Shown here: positions 44,136 through 53,691 of the stretch, one piece after another
Layout of the letters: every line of letters begins with the position of its first letter
Numbering within the stretch: the first letter of the stretch is position 1
DNA from: Ampullimonas aquatilis
Lineage (GTDB): Bacteria > Pseudomonadota > Gammaproteobacteria > Burkholderiales > Burkholderiaceae_D
DNA length: 64,000 nt
Direction of reading: 5' to 3'
Assembly (NCBI RefSeq): GCF_049675895.1
Contig: NZ_CP183834.1
Coordinates: 2,976,001-3,040,000, forward strand
Notes under the pieces: generated by a model
What the model saw: only the letters and a program-made list of their open reading frames with translations
Databases searched by the model: none
Told to the model about the DNA's origin: nothing
Translations under genes and position numbers: made by a program

Positions 44136-45584
44136 ATGAAAACTCGCTCACGCCCACATTCATTGCTTCCAGCCATCGGCCTGACCCTGCTACTTGCAGG
44201 CTGCGCCAGTTACAGCGGCATTGCACCGGTTGCTCAATTACAAACACCGCAGCAGCTTGGTGCCAGCCAGCAAGATGGCACCGACTGGCCAGCGCAAGAC
44301 TGGTGGCAACAATTTGACGACCCAATACTCACGCAACTGATTGACAAGGCACTGAGCGGTAACCCCAACCTCAAACTGGCTGAAACCCGGATCAGCAAAG
44401 CCGGTGCCGCGGCTGGTTTGGCGCAAAGCAGTTTGGGACTGCAAGTCAGTGGTGATCTCAGTACAGAACGACAACGCTTCAGCGAACATGGTATTTACCC
44501 ACCACCGTTGGGTGGTAACGTCTATACACTCAATAATGCCAGTCTAGGCGCTAGTTGGGAATTTGATTATTTTGGTCGCAACCAGGCAGCGTTGAATGCA
44601 GCCATCGGCAATGTCAGAGCAGCCAAGGCTGATGCGCAGGCAGCCCGCGAGTTGCTGGCAAGCAACGTGGCACGCAGCTACTTTGCATTGGCACGCCTGT
44701 TCGAACAAAAAACCATTGCCCAGGCTTCGCTACAACAGCGTCAGGCAATACGCGAGCTGGTGGTGAGTCGGGTTAAAGCAGGTCTGGATACCAATGTTGA
44801 ACGACGTCAGGCCGAAGGCAGTGTGCCCGAAATTGAACGTGACATCGCCGCCCTGGATGAACAGATTTCACTCACCCGCAATGCCTTGGCCGCCTTGTTG
44901 GGAGATGGACCACAAAGTACAGCAACCCTCTCACCCAGATTGGCCAAACCCCTTGCCACAAATAGCAACACAACCATTCCGGCTGATCTGTTAGGCCGTC
45001 GCGCCGACATCAGTGCGGCACGCTGGCGCGTTGAGGCAGCCACACAAGGAATTGCCGAAGCCAAAGCAGCGTTTTATCCCAATATCAATCTGAAGGCCTT
45101 TGTCGGCCTCAACAGTCTTGGCTTTCCTGACTGGATTGAAGCAGGTAGCCGCGAGTATGGTGCCGGTGCTGCCCTGCACTTGCCCATTTTTGATGCAGGT
45201 CGATTACGGGCTGGCCTGCGTGGCCGCACTGCCGATGTGGACGCTGCGATTGAAAGCTACAACATGACCTTAAACGAGGCGATCCATGATGTGGCCGACC
45301 AGCTTGGCTCCTTGCAATCGCTGGCCATACAAAATCAGCAGCAACAATTGGCAAGCCAGGCTGCCGAACAAGCCTATGACCTTGCACAGCAACGTTTTCG
45401 TGCTGGCCTGAGTACTTACCTGACTGTACTGAGCGCCCAGACCAATGTGCTGGCACAGCAACGCAACCAAACCGATCTGCAAGCCCGTCTGCTCGATACC
45501 AGAATCCGCCTGATTCACGCCCTGGGTGGCGGTTTTAACGAAGCACCGACAGCCGCACTTGTCGGCATTGCAAATTCCCATTGA
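44136..45584 (+). CDS. Outer membrane efflux lipoprotein (NodT/OprM family)
   Basis: 482 residues; trimeric TolC-like channel through the outer membrane. The signal peptide ends LLLAGC (Cys23), so it is lipidated. Two OEP repeats are present; the first includes WWQQFDDPILTQLIDKALSGNPNLKLAETRI, and LLGRRADISAARWRVEAATQGIAEAKAAFYPNI opens the second. PIFDAGRLRAGLRGRTADVDAAIESYN is typical of the family. It starts 27 bases after the regulator and overlaps a potential TTG for the next gene. Confidence 0.94.
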   Translation: MKTRSRPHSLLPAIGLTLLLAGCASYSGIAPVAQLQTPQQLGASQQDGTDWPAQDWWQQFDDPILTQLIDKALSGNPNLKLAETRISKAGAAAGLAQSSLGLQVSGDLSTERQRFSEHGIYPPPLGGNVYTLNNASLGASWEFDYFGRNQAALNAAIGNVRAAKADAQAARELLASNVARSYFALARLFEQKTIAQASLQQRQAIRELVVSRVKAGLDTNVERRQAEGSVPEIERDIAALDEQISLTRNALAALLGDGPQSTATLSPRLAKPLATNSNTTIPADLLGRRADISAARWRVEAATQGIAEAKAAFYPNINLKAFVGLNSLGFPDWIEAGSREYGAGAALHLPIFDAGRLRAGLRGRTADVDAAIESYNMTLNEAIHDVADQLGSLQSLAIQNQQQQLASQAAEQAYDLAQQRFRAGLSTYLTVLSAQTNVLAQQRNQTDLQARLLDTRIRLIHALGGGFNEAPTAALVGIANSH

Positions 45585-45604
45585 ATATTCAGCAGGAAAT
45601 CATC

Positions 45605-46912
45605 ATGGAACCCAACAATAATCAAAGCACCACTACTCACCCTTCGATTAGCCCTGACCAGCGCAAGCGTCAACGCTGGCTGATTGGCCTGACCATCCTG
45701 TTTCTCCTCGCTGGCGCAGCCTGGGCAGCACATTGGGCACTAGTCAGCCGCTACTTGATTGATACCGATGACGCTTATGTGCAGGGCAATGTGGTGCAAA
45801 TCACCTCGCAAGTCGCTGGCACCGTATTGAATATTCAGGCCGATGACACCGACTTTGTACAAGCTGGCCAACCCTTGGTCAGGCTGGATCAGGCCGATGC
45901 CAAAGTCGCGCTCGAACAGGCCGAAGCACAGCTCGCACAAACCGTGCGTGAGGTACGCACGACCTACACCAACAACGGCACCTTGTCTGCCAATATTGCC
46001 CTGCGTGAAGCCGAAATCAGCAAGGCAAAAAGTACCGTGCAGCGCGCTGAAGACGATGTCAAACGGCGTCAACCATTGATTGCCAGCGGTGCCGTATCCA
46101 ATGAAGAAATGCAGCACGCCAATACCACACTGACCGATGCCCGTGCTGCCTATACCGCCGCTCAGGCCGCCTTGACGAGTGCCAAAGAACAACTTGCCAG
46201 CAATCGCGTCTTGACCGATGGCACCGATGTCGAGAACCATCCCAATGTACAACGCGCGGCTGCCAAAGTACGGGAAGCCTATCTGGCACTCAACCGCAAT
46301 GAGATCGTGGCACCCGTCACCGGCTATGTGGCCAAGCGCAGTGTGCAGCTAGGTCAGCGAATCACCGCCGGTGTGCCCTTGATGGCCTTGATTCCACTTG
46401 ATCAGGTATGGGTGGATGCCAACTTCAAGGAATCTCAATTGCGGGAAATGCGCATTGGTCAGGCTGTCACTCTCAATGCCGATATGTACGGCAAAAAAAT
46501 TGACTACCAGGGTAAATTGATTGGCCTTGGCGCGGGAACCGGTTCAGCCTTTTCATTACTGCCCGCACAAAATGCCACGGGTAACTGGATCAAGGTCGTG
46601 CAAAGAGTACCAGTACGAATTGCGCTGGATTCGCAACAACTCAAGGATCACCCTTTGCGCGTTGGCCTGTCCATGCTGGTGACGGTGGATGTGCATGATC
46701 AGTCCGGCAAGTCACTCGCTGACGCACCGCGTGAACATGCCGCTGTAGAGACCACGGTGTTTGATAAGCTGAGCCATGATGCCGATGATGCGGTCAAGCA
46801 AATCATCAACAATAATCTGGGCCGCAAAACCGCCCTGCCATCCAATCAGAGCCTGCATGACCCAGTGGCCGACAAGTCTTTGGTGCCGGTTGCCCTCAAT
46901 CATCGCTCCTAG
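45605..46912 (+). CDS. emrA: Membrane fusion protein of an MFS drug pump (EmrA/HlyD family)
   Basis: 435 residues from ATG 45605 (AGGAAATCATC before it; the frame goes back to a TTG at 45581). One N-terminal membrane helix (about 22-42) is followed by the lipoyl/barrel-sandwich half (YVQGNVVQITSQVAGTVLNIQADDTDFVQAGQPLVRLD), a long coiled-coil hairpin, then LNRNEIVAPVTGYVAKRSVQLGQRI and the beta-barrel domain. It bridges the inner-membrane pump and the outer-membrane channel. The last ~50 residues are variable. Confidence 0.93.
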   Translation: MEPNNNQSTTTHPSISPDQRKRQRWLIGLTILFLLAGAAWAAHWALVSRYLIDTDDAYVQGNVVQITSQVAGTVLNIQADDTDFVQAGQPLVRLDQADAKVALEQAEAQLAQTVREVRTTYTNNGTLSANIALREAEISKAKSTVQRAEDDVKRRQPLIASGAVSNEEMQHANTTLTDARAAYTAAQAALTSAKEQLASNRVLTDGTDVENHPNVQRAAAKVREAYLALNRNEIVAPVTGYVAKRSVQLGQRITAGVPLMALIPLDQVWVDANFKESQLREMRIGQAVTLNADMYGKKIDYQGKLIGLGAGTGSAFSLLPAQNATGNWIKVVQRVPVRIALDSQQLKDHPLRVGLSMLVTVDVHDQSGKSLADAPREHAAVETTVFDKLSHDADDAVKQIINNNLGRKTALPSNQSLHDPVADKSLVPVALNHRS

Positions 46913-46917
46913 TCAAT

Positions 46918-48549
46918 ATGGCCACGCTCACCTCTGATTCAACCGGCGACAACGTCAATCCCAAGCCGGTCGATACCCCAGCCAACGTCGCACCAGCCGC
47001 CGCTGGCAGACCGGCGGCTCCACCGCCCTTGCAAGGCTCACAGCTGGTCATGGGCACCATTGCGCTGTCACTAGCCACCTTCATGAATGTGCTGGACTCG
47101 TCGATTGCCAATGTGTCCATCCCGGCGATTGCCGGTGACTTTGGCGTCAGCCCCAATCAAGGCACCTGGGTGATCACCAGCTTTGCGGTGGCCAATGCGA
47201 TTGCCGTACCGCTGACGGGTTGGATGACGCAACGCTTTGGTATGGTCAAACTGTTTACCAGCAGCGTCCTGTTATTTGTGCTGGCCTCCTGGTTATGCGG
47301 ACTCGCGCCCAATATCGGTGTACTCATTGCCCTGCGCGTTTTGCAAGGGCTGGTAGCCGGGCCGATGATCCCCCTGTCACAAACCCTGCTCCTGCAAAGC
47401 TATCCCAAGGAAAAGGCCGGGATGGCGCTCGCCATGTGGTCGATGACCACGCTGGTGGCACCTGTGATGGGGCCATTGTTAGGCGGCTGGATTACCGACA
47501 ATATGTCGTGGCCCTGGATTTTTTATATCAACATCCCGATTGGACTCGGTGCCGCCGCAGTCACCTGGAATATCTATCGGGTACGCGAGTCGGCCAGCCG
47601 TAAATTGCCCATTGATGGAATTGGCTTAAGCCTCTTGGTCTTGTGGGTCGGTGCCCTGCAGATCATGCTCGACAAAGGCAAGGAGCTGGACTGGTTTAAC
47701 TCCAGCCAGATTGTGATACTCGGCGTGACGGCATTCATTGGTTTTGCGTTTTTCATCGTCTGGGAACTGACTGAAAAACATCCGATTGTTGATCTGACCT
47801 TGTTCAAGCGTCGCAACTTCTGGACTGGCACGTTGGCGCTGTCGCTCGGCTATGGCACCTTCTTTGGCAATGTGGTGCTGTTACCGCTGTGGCTGCAACA
47901 ATACATGGGCTATACCGCCACCCTGGCTGGTATTGTGCTGGCACCGGTTGGTCTGCTGGCCATTGTGTTATCACCCATTGTCGGCAAGAAAGTCGGCACG
48001 AGCGATCCACGTCTGCTCGCCAGCGTTGCCTTTATTTTCTTTGGCATTGTGTTGTGGATGCGCTCACACTTCAACACCCAGGCCGATTTGTCGACGTTGA
48101 TGATCCCCACGGTGATACAAGGTGTCGCCATGGCATTCTTTTTCATACCATTGGTCTCGCTGACGCTGTCGGGCATTGCGCCAGAAAAGATTCCCTCTGC
48201 TTCGGGGCTCTCCAATTTTGCCCGGATTACCGCGGGCGCTTTTGGCACCTCCATCGCCACCACCATCTGGGATGATCGTGCCACCCTGCATCATGCTCAA
48301 CTGGTCGAGTCCATCAACAATGGCAACAATAATGCCACGCAGGCTTTGGCCAATATGGCGGCAAGCGGTTTATCGCCTGAACAAAGTCTGGCACAACTCA
48401 ATCGCATCATTGACCAGCAGGCATTCATGCTGAGCGCCAATGATGTGTTTCGCATATCAGCCTGGATTTTCATTTTGCTGATTGCCGTTGTCTGGCTGGC
48501 GCGGCCGGTTAAACAGGCCAAGCCAGTGGATACTGGCGGTGCCCATTAA
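46918..48549 (+). CDS. emrB: MFS multidrug efflux transporter, DHA2 family (EmrB-like)
   Basis: 543-residue inner-membrane proton antiporter with about 14 helices. It has an additional Pro/Ala-rich cytoplasmic N-terminal tail (first ~35 residues). Family motifs are LDSSIANVSIPAIAGDFG, the motif-A loop GWMTQRFGMVKLF and LVAPVMGPLLGGWITDNMSWPWIFYINIPIG. The ATG at 46918 lies 6 bases after the emrA stop. The set emrR-outer channel-emrA-emrB forms a complete three-part pump. A hairpin follows. Confidence 0.95.
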   Translation: MATLTSDSTGDNVNPKPVDTPANVAPAAAGRPAAPPPLQGSQLVMGTIALSLATFMNVLDSSIANVSIPAIAGDFGVSPNQGTWVITSFAVANAIAVPLTGWMTQRFGMVKLFTSSVLLFVLASWLCGLAPNIGVLIALRVLQGLVAGPMIPLSQTLLLQSYPKEKAGMALAMWSMTTLVAPVMGPLLGGWITDNMSWPWIFYINIPIGLGAAAVTWNIYRVRESASRKLPIDGIGLSLLVLWVGALQIMLDKGKELDWFNSSQIVILGVTAFIGFAFFIVWELTEKHPIVDLTLFKRRNFWTGTLALSLGYGTFFGNVVLLPLWLQQYMGYTATLAGIVLAPVGLLAIVLSPIVGKKVGTSDPRLLASVAFIFFGIVLWMRSHFNTQADLSTLMIPTVIQGVAMAFFFIPLVSLTLSGIAPEKIPSASGLSNFARITAGAFGTSIATTIWDDRATLHHAQLVESINNGNNNATQALANMAASGLSPEQSLAQLNRIIDQQAFMLSANDVFRISAWIFILLIAVVWLARPVKQAKPVDTGGAH

Positions 48550-48580
48550 ATTTTAAATATTGGCTGATCAATCATCCAAA

Positions 48581-48612
48581 ACGACATCGCCCGCAATAGC
48601 GGGCGATGTCGT
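48581..48612. terminator. Hairpin between emrB and surA
   Basis: A perfect 14-bp stem, ACGACATCGCCCGC (48581-48594) with 48599-48612, loop AATA. It lies between convergent genes; the T-tract is weak on both sides. Confidence 0.65.
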
Positions 48613-48633
48613 CTATGATTAGAAATCAAATGA

Positions 48634-50052
48634 TCAGGATTTGCCTTCTGGCTCCTTGATTTCCACATAAGCGCGATCACGCAGCTGACGCAACCATTCC
48701 TGATATTCATCACCCAGCTTGCGTTCACGAATGGCCTGACGTGCCATGATGCGCTGCCGCTCGTTGCTGACCGCTTCTTTCTTGCGCTCCAGCACCTGAA
48801 TCAGGTGAAAGCCAAACTGGCTTTGGATCGGTTCACTGATCTGGCCTTCGCTCAGCGCATCCATGGCGTGCTCAAACTCGGGTACCGTCTCACCAGGATG
48901 CAACCAGCCCAGATCACCACCTTTGGTGGCCGAACCATCCTGTGAAACCTGCTTGGCCAGATCTTCAAACTTGGCTGCCTTGTTATCCAGACGCTCCTTG
49001 ATTTCAACCAGACGACGCCGTGCTTCGCTCTCGGTAGTGAGCTGATTCACCTTGATCAGGATATGACGTGCATGGGTAGTAGTCACATCATCCAGCGCAG
49101 CCTGTGCCTCGGCGGTACCAGTACGTTTATCAATCAACTTGATAATATGAAAGCCCACTGGACTTTTCACAATCTTGGCAACCTGACCAGGCTTGAGTGG
49201 TTGAATCGCCTCCACAAATAATTGTGGCAAACGATCCAGCGGCCGGTAATCGAGCTCACCACCCTTGAGTGCTTCAGGCGCATCGGAATAGGTCGCCGAA
49301 GCCTTGGCAAAATCACCACCCGAACGAATTTCACGCATGGCCTGTTCGGCACGCAAACGCTGCTTTTCAATCATTTCCGGCGTGGCACCTTCGGGAATGC
49401 GCACCAGAATTTGCGCGAGCTTGTATTCTTCTGCGCCTTCTTTCGCTGCCACGCCCTGCTCGGCTAAAAAGTTGTCGACTTCACCATCACTGACCTGCAC
49501 ACGACTGTCAACTTCACGCTCACGCAGGCGCGCCAGCGTAATCTCATCGCGGATGTCTTCACGAAAACGGGCAAAACTCACGCCTTCTTTTTCAATCGCA
49601 TCGCGAAAGCTTTGCGTATTCATTTTGTTTTGCTCGGCAATCCGCGCAATCGCACGATCCAGCTGCACATCATCAATACGGATACCGTTTTCCTTGGCCA
49701 GTTGCATCTGGGCACGATCGACAATCATGCGCTCCAGCACCTGCCCGCGCATTTCCTCACGGCTCGGCAAAGGCGTGTTATTACGTTTGAGCTGTTTTTC
49801 GACCGCGACAATGCGATCATTGAGTTCGTTTTGTGTGATCACATCATTATTGACCACGGCCACAATCGCATCCAGACTTTGCGGCTGCGTGGAACGGGCC
49901 ACACTGGCGTCGGATAACTTGCTGCTGAGCTTGCCGTCCGGCTTGGCACCCTGAGCAGATACTGATCCGGTGTATAAAAAACAGCCCAATATAATTGCAC
50001 CTAAGCAGGTATATTTATACATATACTCCTTGGAAATCGGGTTTTTATTCAT
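48634..50052 (-). CDS. surA: Periplasmic chaperone/peptidyl-prolyl isomerase SurA
   Basis: 472-residue outer-membrane protein chaperone. It has a signal peptide (cut near VSA-QGA), an N-terminal SurA domain (LDAIVAVVNNDVITQNELNDRIVAVEKQL) and two parvulin domains (EEYKLAQILVRIPEGAT and THARHILIKVNQLTTESEARRR, each ending in a GFHIIK/GFHLIQ strand). Two starts are possible. One is ATG 50052, which overlaps the lptD stop by 8 bases (ATGAATAA). The other is ATG 50022, preceded by AAGGAGTAT and lying inside an AT-rich repeat copy. It is co-transcribed with lptD. Relatives carry pdxA and rsmA next; here emrB intervenes. Confidence 0.94.
   Translation of the reverse strand: MNKNPISKEYMYKYTCLGAIILGCFLYTGSVSAQGAKPDGKLSSKLSDASVARSTQPQSLDAIVAVVNNDVITQNELNDRIVAVEKQLKRNNTPLPSREEMRGQVLERMIVDRAQMQLAKENGIRIDDVQLDRAIARIAEQNKMNTQSFRDAIEKEGVSFARFREDIRDEITLARLREREVDSRVQVSDGEVDNFLAEQGVAAKEGAEEYKLAQILVRIPEGATPEMIEKQRLRAEQAMREIRSGGDFAKASATYSDAPEALKGGELDYRPLDRLPQLFVEAIQPLKPGQVAKIVKSPVGFHIIKLIDKRTGTAEAQAALDDVTTTHARHILIKVNQLTTESEARRRLVEIKERLDNKAAKFEDLAKQVSQDGSATKGGDLGWLHPGETVPEFEHAMDALSEGQISEPIQSQFGFHLIQVLERKKEAVSNERQRIMARQAIRERKLGDEYQEWLRQLRDRAYVEIKEPEGKS
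49990..50036 (-). repeat. AT-rich dispersed element, copy 5 (in the surA start region)
   Basis: On the minus strand it reads AAGGAGTATATGTATAAATA followed by ACCTGCTTAGGTGCAATTATAT. It resembles copy 4 at the start and copies 2, 3 and 6 at CTTA-GTGC. It is translated as part of the signal peptide. Confidence 0.45.
50020..50036 (-). promoter_or_regulatory. Second possible ribosome site for surA
   Basis: AAGGAG stands three bases before ATG 50022. The upstream ATG 50052 depends on re-initiation at the lptD stop. Either gives a signal peptide. Confidence 0.4.
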
Positions 50053-52366
50053 AATCCTGGAACCTTGATGGGGTGTCTGTTTTTTCATTGATAAGGGAAT
50101 AACCGGGAATCTGACGACGCAGTACATTGATCGGATTGGAGCCGATGCGCGACAGACCGGAAAGCTCAAGCTGCCAAAACACGGCCGTCACCGCATCTTG
50201 CGTGGTGGTGCGGTAGCGTTGTAACACAAGTCGCCCGACCCAGCACGAACCATCATACTCCAGCCCGGCAATCGATTCGACCACCTGGGTATCACGCAGC
50301 GAGTAGTTGACCCGACCAACGCCATACCAATGCTGTGACAATGGCCACTGGAAAGAAGTTTCGACCTGCTCGATCGAATCCCGCGTATAGCGATAGTTGA
50401 AATTGAGCACCTGCTTGGGCCCTGGCTGCCAATGCACGCCCGAATACGAACGAATCACCCGTCCAATACTATTGTTGTATTGCACGGTGCTATCGGCAAT
50501 TAACGTTGGCGCAATCGTGCCCGCAGCGGACAACAGCAAATCCGATTTGTTATCGGTGTTGACGGTGTTATTGAGCGAGACCCGTTGCGGCGTAAAGTAA
50601 AAACGTTCGGCAATCGATAAACGCAGTTTTTCAATACCGCTGGCGTTATCGATATAGCGGGTACTCAGGGCGGCTGTCACCTGGTTGGCATCGGCAATCC
50701 GGTCCTGTCCGACAAACTGGTTTTCCGAAAAAATCTGCGAGAAGTTGAAGTCGGCCAAGGCCGAATCAAACACCGGCAGCTTGCTCTGATCCCGATAGGG
50801 TACATACACATAATACAGGCGCGGCTCCAGCGTTTGCGTGGCGGCCTCGCCACCATAACTGCTGTCACGCTCAAAAATCAAACCACTGTCCAGACTGGCA
50901 ATCGGCATGCTGCGCTGAAAATTGCTGGGTGTGCCAGCGGCCGGATTATCGAGCTGATAACTGGTCGCATGATAGGCCAGCTTGGGCGTCAAGAAATAGC
51001 CTGGGGCAAGGGTTGGATAGCTGATCGAAGGATTGATCACCGCGCGGTCACCACGCACCAGATTGCGTAACGGATTGGAAAAGCGGGTGAAATCGGCTTC
51101 GGTGGCCAGATCAAAACCACCTTGATCCTGTTGCAGATATTTGAAGTTGAACTGCGGCAAACGCTCGTACGGTGGCGTGATGGGCGCGGCCGGATCCTGC
51201 AGGGTCTGAAACTTGGTGACTCGCGCAAACGCCGACCAGTAATTTGAACCGTATGACACCATGCCTTCACGCGTCAGAATCTTTTGCGCACTGGCCGTCA
51301 GGGTGCGCGAAAAGTCACCCGCATAATTGGTATCGGACACGCCATTGATATTCCAGGAACCGAGCAGACCATAAGGCAAACGGGTGGATTGCACTGCCGC
51401 AAATGAATAGCGCTTCTGGCCAGTGATATTGTCATTGGGCAGATAATCAACCCGCACCTTGCCCTCGTAACTGGGCTCCAGATAACGGAACTCGGCACCC
51501 AGCATCAGGCCACGACGTGTCACCAGTTGCGGATAGATGGTCAGATCACGATTGGGCGCAATATTGACGTAATACGGCACCGTCAGGCCGATCCCGCTCT
51601 TGGAGTTGGTCGTCAACGTGGGTGGCAGCCAGCCGGAGCGACGTTCATCGGTCAGCGGAAACTGCATATAAGGTGCATAAAAAATCGGCACACCCTGAAA
51701 GTACACAGTGGTGGCGTGCGAGGTCGCTGTCTCACGGCCAAAATCCAGGTCCATGGTGTCGGACTTGAGATACCAGTCTGCATTGCCTGCCGTACAGGTG
51801 GTGTACGTAGAGCGCCGTACCTTGGCCAGATCGTCACCCATCAGCTCAATCTTGCTGGCCTTGCCATGACCGCCATTGGCCGAAAAAAAATAGTCCGCCG
51901 AATTCAGGTAACCCTGATTGGCATCAATCTTCAAACGCGCGTCCGGCCCTGAAAAACGGTTACCATTTTTCAGGATACGCACATTACCCTCGGCATCCAC
52001 GGTATCTTTGACCACGGTATAGATGAGCTTGTCACCCTTGACCACGGTGCCTTCCTGGCGCAACTCGGCATTGCCTTCCAGCACGGCATTGTCATCCACA
52101 TGACCGGTGATCTTGTCCGCACTCAGGTAGGTAGTCTTGGCACCATTATTGGCGGGCGTATCAAAGAGAGTGCTATCCATCTTCAAACCACTGCCGGCTA
52201 CCTCTGCGGTCACAGGGGCAGACATGGGCGTCATGGAGGTAACGGCAGGCTCTGCCACTGTGCCGGTCTGAGCCAACCCTGTTACCCCATTCAACGCCAG
52301 CAACGCCACGATCATCGGGCGCAAGGCAAAAGTGGAAAAAGGTAAAAAATCAGCAGACAACGGCAT
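50045..52366 (-). CDS. lptD: LPS-assembly outer-membrane protein LptD
   Basis: 773 residues; the 26-strand barrel that, with LptE, inserts LPS in the outer leaflet. A signal peptide is followed by the OstA/LptA-like domain (TYLSADKITGHVDDNAVLEGNAELRQEG, about 78-190) and the barrel (YMQFPLTDERRSGWLPPTLTTNSKSGIGLTVPYYVNIAPN, onward). It has only two cysteines, C191 in YTTCTAGN and C708 in GSCWVG, against four in E. coli. The ATG at 52364-52366 begins the run. It shares an operon with surA. Confidence 0.95.
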   Translation of the reverse strand: MPLSADFLPFSTFALRPMIVALLALNGVTGLAQTGTVAEPAVTSMTPMSAPVTAEVAGSGLKMDSTLFDTPANNGAKTTYLSADKITGHVDDNAVLEGNAELRQEGTVVKGDKLIYTVVKDTVDAEGNVRILKNGNRFSGPDARLKIDANQGYLNSADYFFSANGGHGKASKIELMGDDLAKVRRSTYTTCTAGNADWYLKSDTMDLDFGRETATSHATTVYFQGVPIFYAPYMQFPLTDERRSGWLPPTLTTNSKSGIGLTVPYYVNIAPNRDLTIYPQLVTRRGLMLGAEFRYLEPSYEGKVRVDYLPNDNITGQKRYSFAAVQSTRLPYGLLGSWNINGVSDTNYAGDFSRTLTASAQKILTREGMVSYGSNYWSAFARVTKFQTLQDPAAPITPPYERLPQFNFKYLQQDQGGFDLATEADFTRFSNPLRNLVRGDRAVINPSISYPTLAPGYFLTPKLAYHATSYQLDNPAAGTPSNFQRSMPIASLDSGLIFERDSSYGGEAATQTLEPRLYYVYVPYRDQSKLPVFDSALADFNFSQIFSENQFVGQDRIADANQVTAALSTRYIDNASGIEKLRLSIAERFYFTPQRVSLNNTVNTDNKSDLLLSAAGTIAPTLIADSTVQYNNSIGRVIRSYSGVHWQPGPKQVLNFNYRYTRDSIEQVETSFQWPLSQHWYGVGRVNYSLRDTQVVESIAGLEYDGSCWVGRLVLQRYRTTTQDAVTAVFWQLELSGLSRIGSNPINVLRRQIPGYSLINEKTDTPSRFQDYE

Positions 52367-52557
52367 GTCGTATCAGAATGAATGTCAGAATAAATGCAAT
52401 TCGGTTTGCAACAAAAGTAAAATGCGCCAAGTAGTCAATTGACACTTTGGACACACTGATAAACGCAAAGCTTGCCATTATAAGAGCAAGTCCCCTTTTA
52501 AGACTTCGAGACTTGCATTTCCCATCAACCGAGCGACCAGCCTAAAACCATCCACTC

Positions 52558-53610
52558 ATGAGCCCAACCAGCCCAACGCCAGCCAGCCCATCTGACCGAC
52601 TTGCACTGCTCAATACCTGGCTCGCCAGTCTGCCCGCCCAACATGAACTGCAACTCGCCAGTCTGGCACCGGCTTCGGCAGATGCCAGCTTTCGCCGGTA
52701 TTTCCGCATCACCACCGGCAATCCCTTGCAGCGCACGCTGGTGGTAATGGACGCGCCACCACCCCAGGAAGACTGTCATCCCTTTGTAAAGATTGCCGGT
52801 CTAATGCATCAAGCTGGCCTGCATGTACCACGCATTCTGGAACAAGACCTCAACCAGGGCTTTTTGCTGCTCACCGATCTAGGCAGCCACACTTATTTAA
52901 ATGTGATGTCGCCCGACAAACCCCGTGAAGCGCATGCGCTGTTTGTGGATGCGATCGACGCGCTGATCAAATGGCAACTGGCCTCCAAACCCGGCGTATT
53001 ACCTGAGTACAATGAAACCCTGCTGCAGCGCGAGCTGGATCTGTTTCCCGCCTGGTATGTGCAAAAACACCTCAAACATGTGCTGACGACCGACCAGCAA
53101 CGCACCCTGGACACGATGTTCAAGCTGATCCTGTCATCCAATCTGGCACAGCCCAAAGTGTATGTGCATCGCGACTACATGCCGCGCAATCTGATGATTT
53201 CCACCCCCAATCCGGGCGTGCTGGACTTTCAGGATGCGGTGTATGGCCCCATCACCTATGACGTGGCTTCCTTATTCAAGGATGCCTTCATTTCCTGGGA
53301 AGAGGAAGAGGTGCTTGACTGGACCATCCGTTATTGGGAACGCGCCAAAAAGGCCGGCCTGCCCGTTTCTGACGACTTTGCCGAGTTTTACCGCGATTGT
53401 GAGTGGATGGGGCTGCAGCGCCATCTCAAGGTATTGGGCATTTTTGCGCGCATCAACTATCGCGATGGCAAACCCCATTATCTGAGTGACACCCCGCGCT
53501 TTGTGGCCTATGTGCGTCATGTGTCGAATCGCTATATCGCGCTAAAACCGCTGTTACGCTTGTTTGATGAGCTGGAAGGCATTGCCGTCAAGTCTGGCTA
53601 TACCTTCTGA
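52558..53610 (+). CDS. amgK: Aminoglycoside-phosphotransferase-fold kinase, AmgK-like (MurNAc/GlcNAc anomeric kinase)
   Basis: 350 residues with an APH-type kinase fold: ADASFRRYFRITTGNPLQRTLVVMDAPPP (nucleotide lobe), then the catalytic VHRDYMPRNLMI and the metal site VLDFQDAVYGPITYDVASL. AmgK phosphorylates MurNAc at C1 for peptidoglycan recycling. The next gene is MurU, the second step, which strongly supports the assignment. It is divergent from lptD. ATG at 52558. Confidence 0.9.
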   Translation: MSPTSPTPASPSDRLALLNTWLASLPAQHELQLASLAPASADASFRRYFRITTGNPLQRTLVVMDAPPPQEDCHPFVKIAGLMHQAGLHVPRILEQDLNQGFLLLTDLGSHTYLNVMSPDKPREAHALFVDAIDALIKWQLASKPGVLPEYNETLLQRELDLFPAWYVQKHLKHVLTTDQQRTLDTMFKLILSSNLAQPKVYVHRDYMPRNLMISTPNPGVLDFQDAVYGPITYDVASLFKDAFISWEEEEVLDWTIRYWERAKKAGLPVSDDFAEFYRDCEWMGLQRHLKVLGIFARINYRDGKPHYLSDTPRFVAYVRHVSNRYIALKPLLRLFDELEGIAVKSGYTF

Positions 53611-53691
53611 TTCTGTGGCAACAGGGCACCACGTCAACCAAGTACGCGGCGCGGCTACAATAGGATTTTCAAGACTTAATCAGCATCCCTC

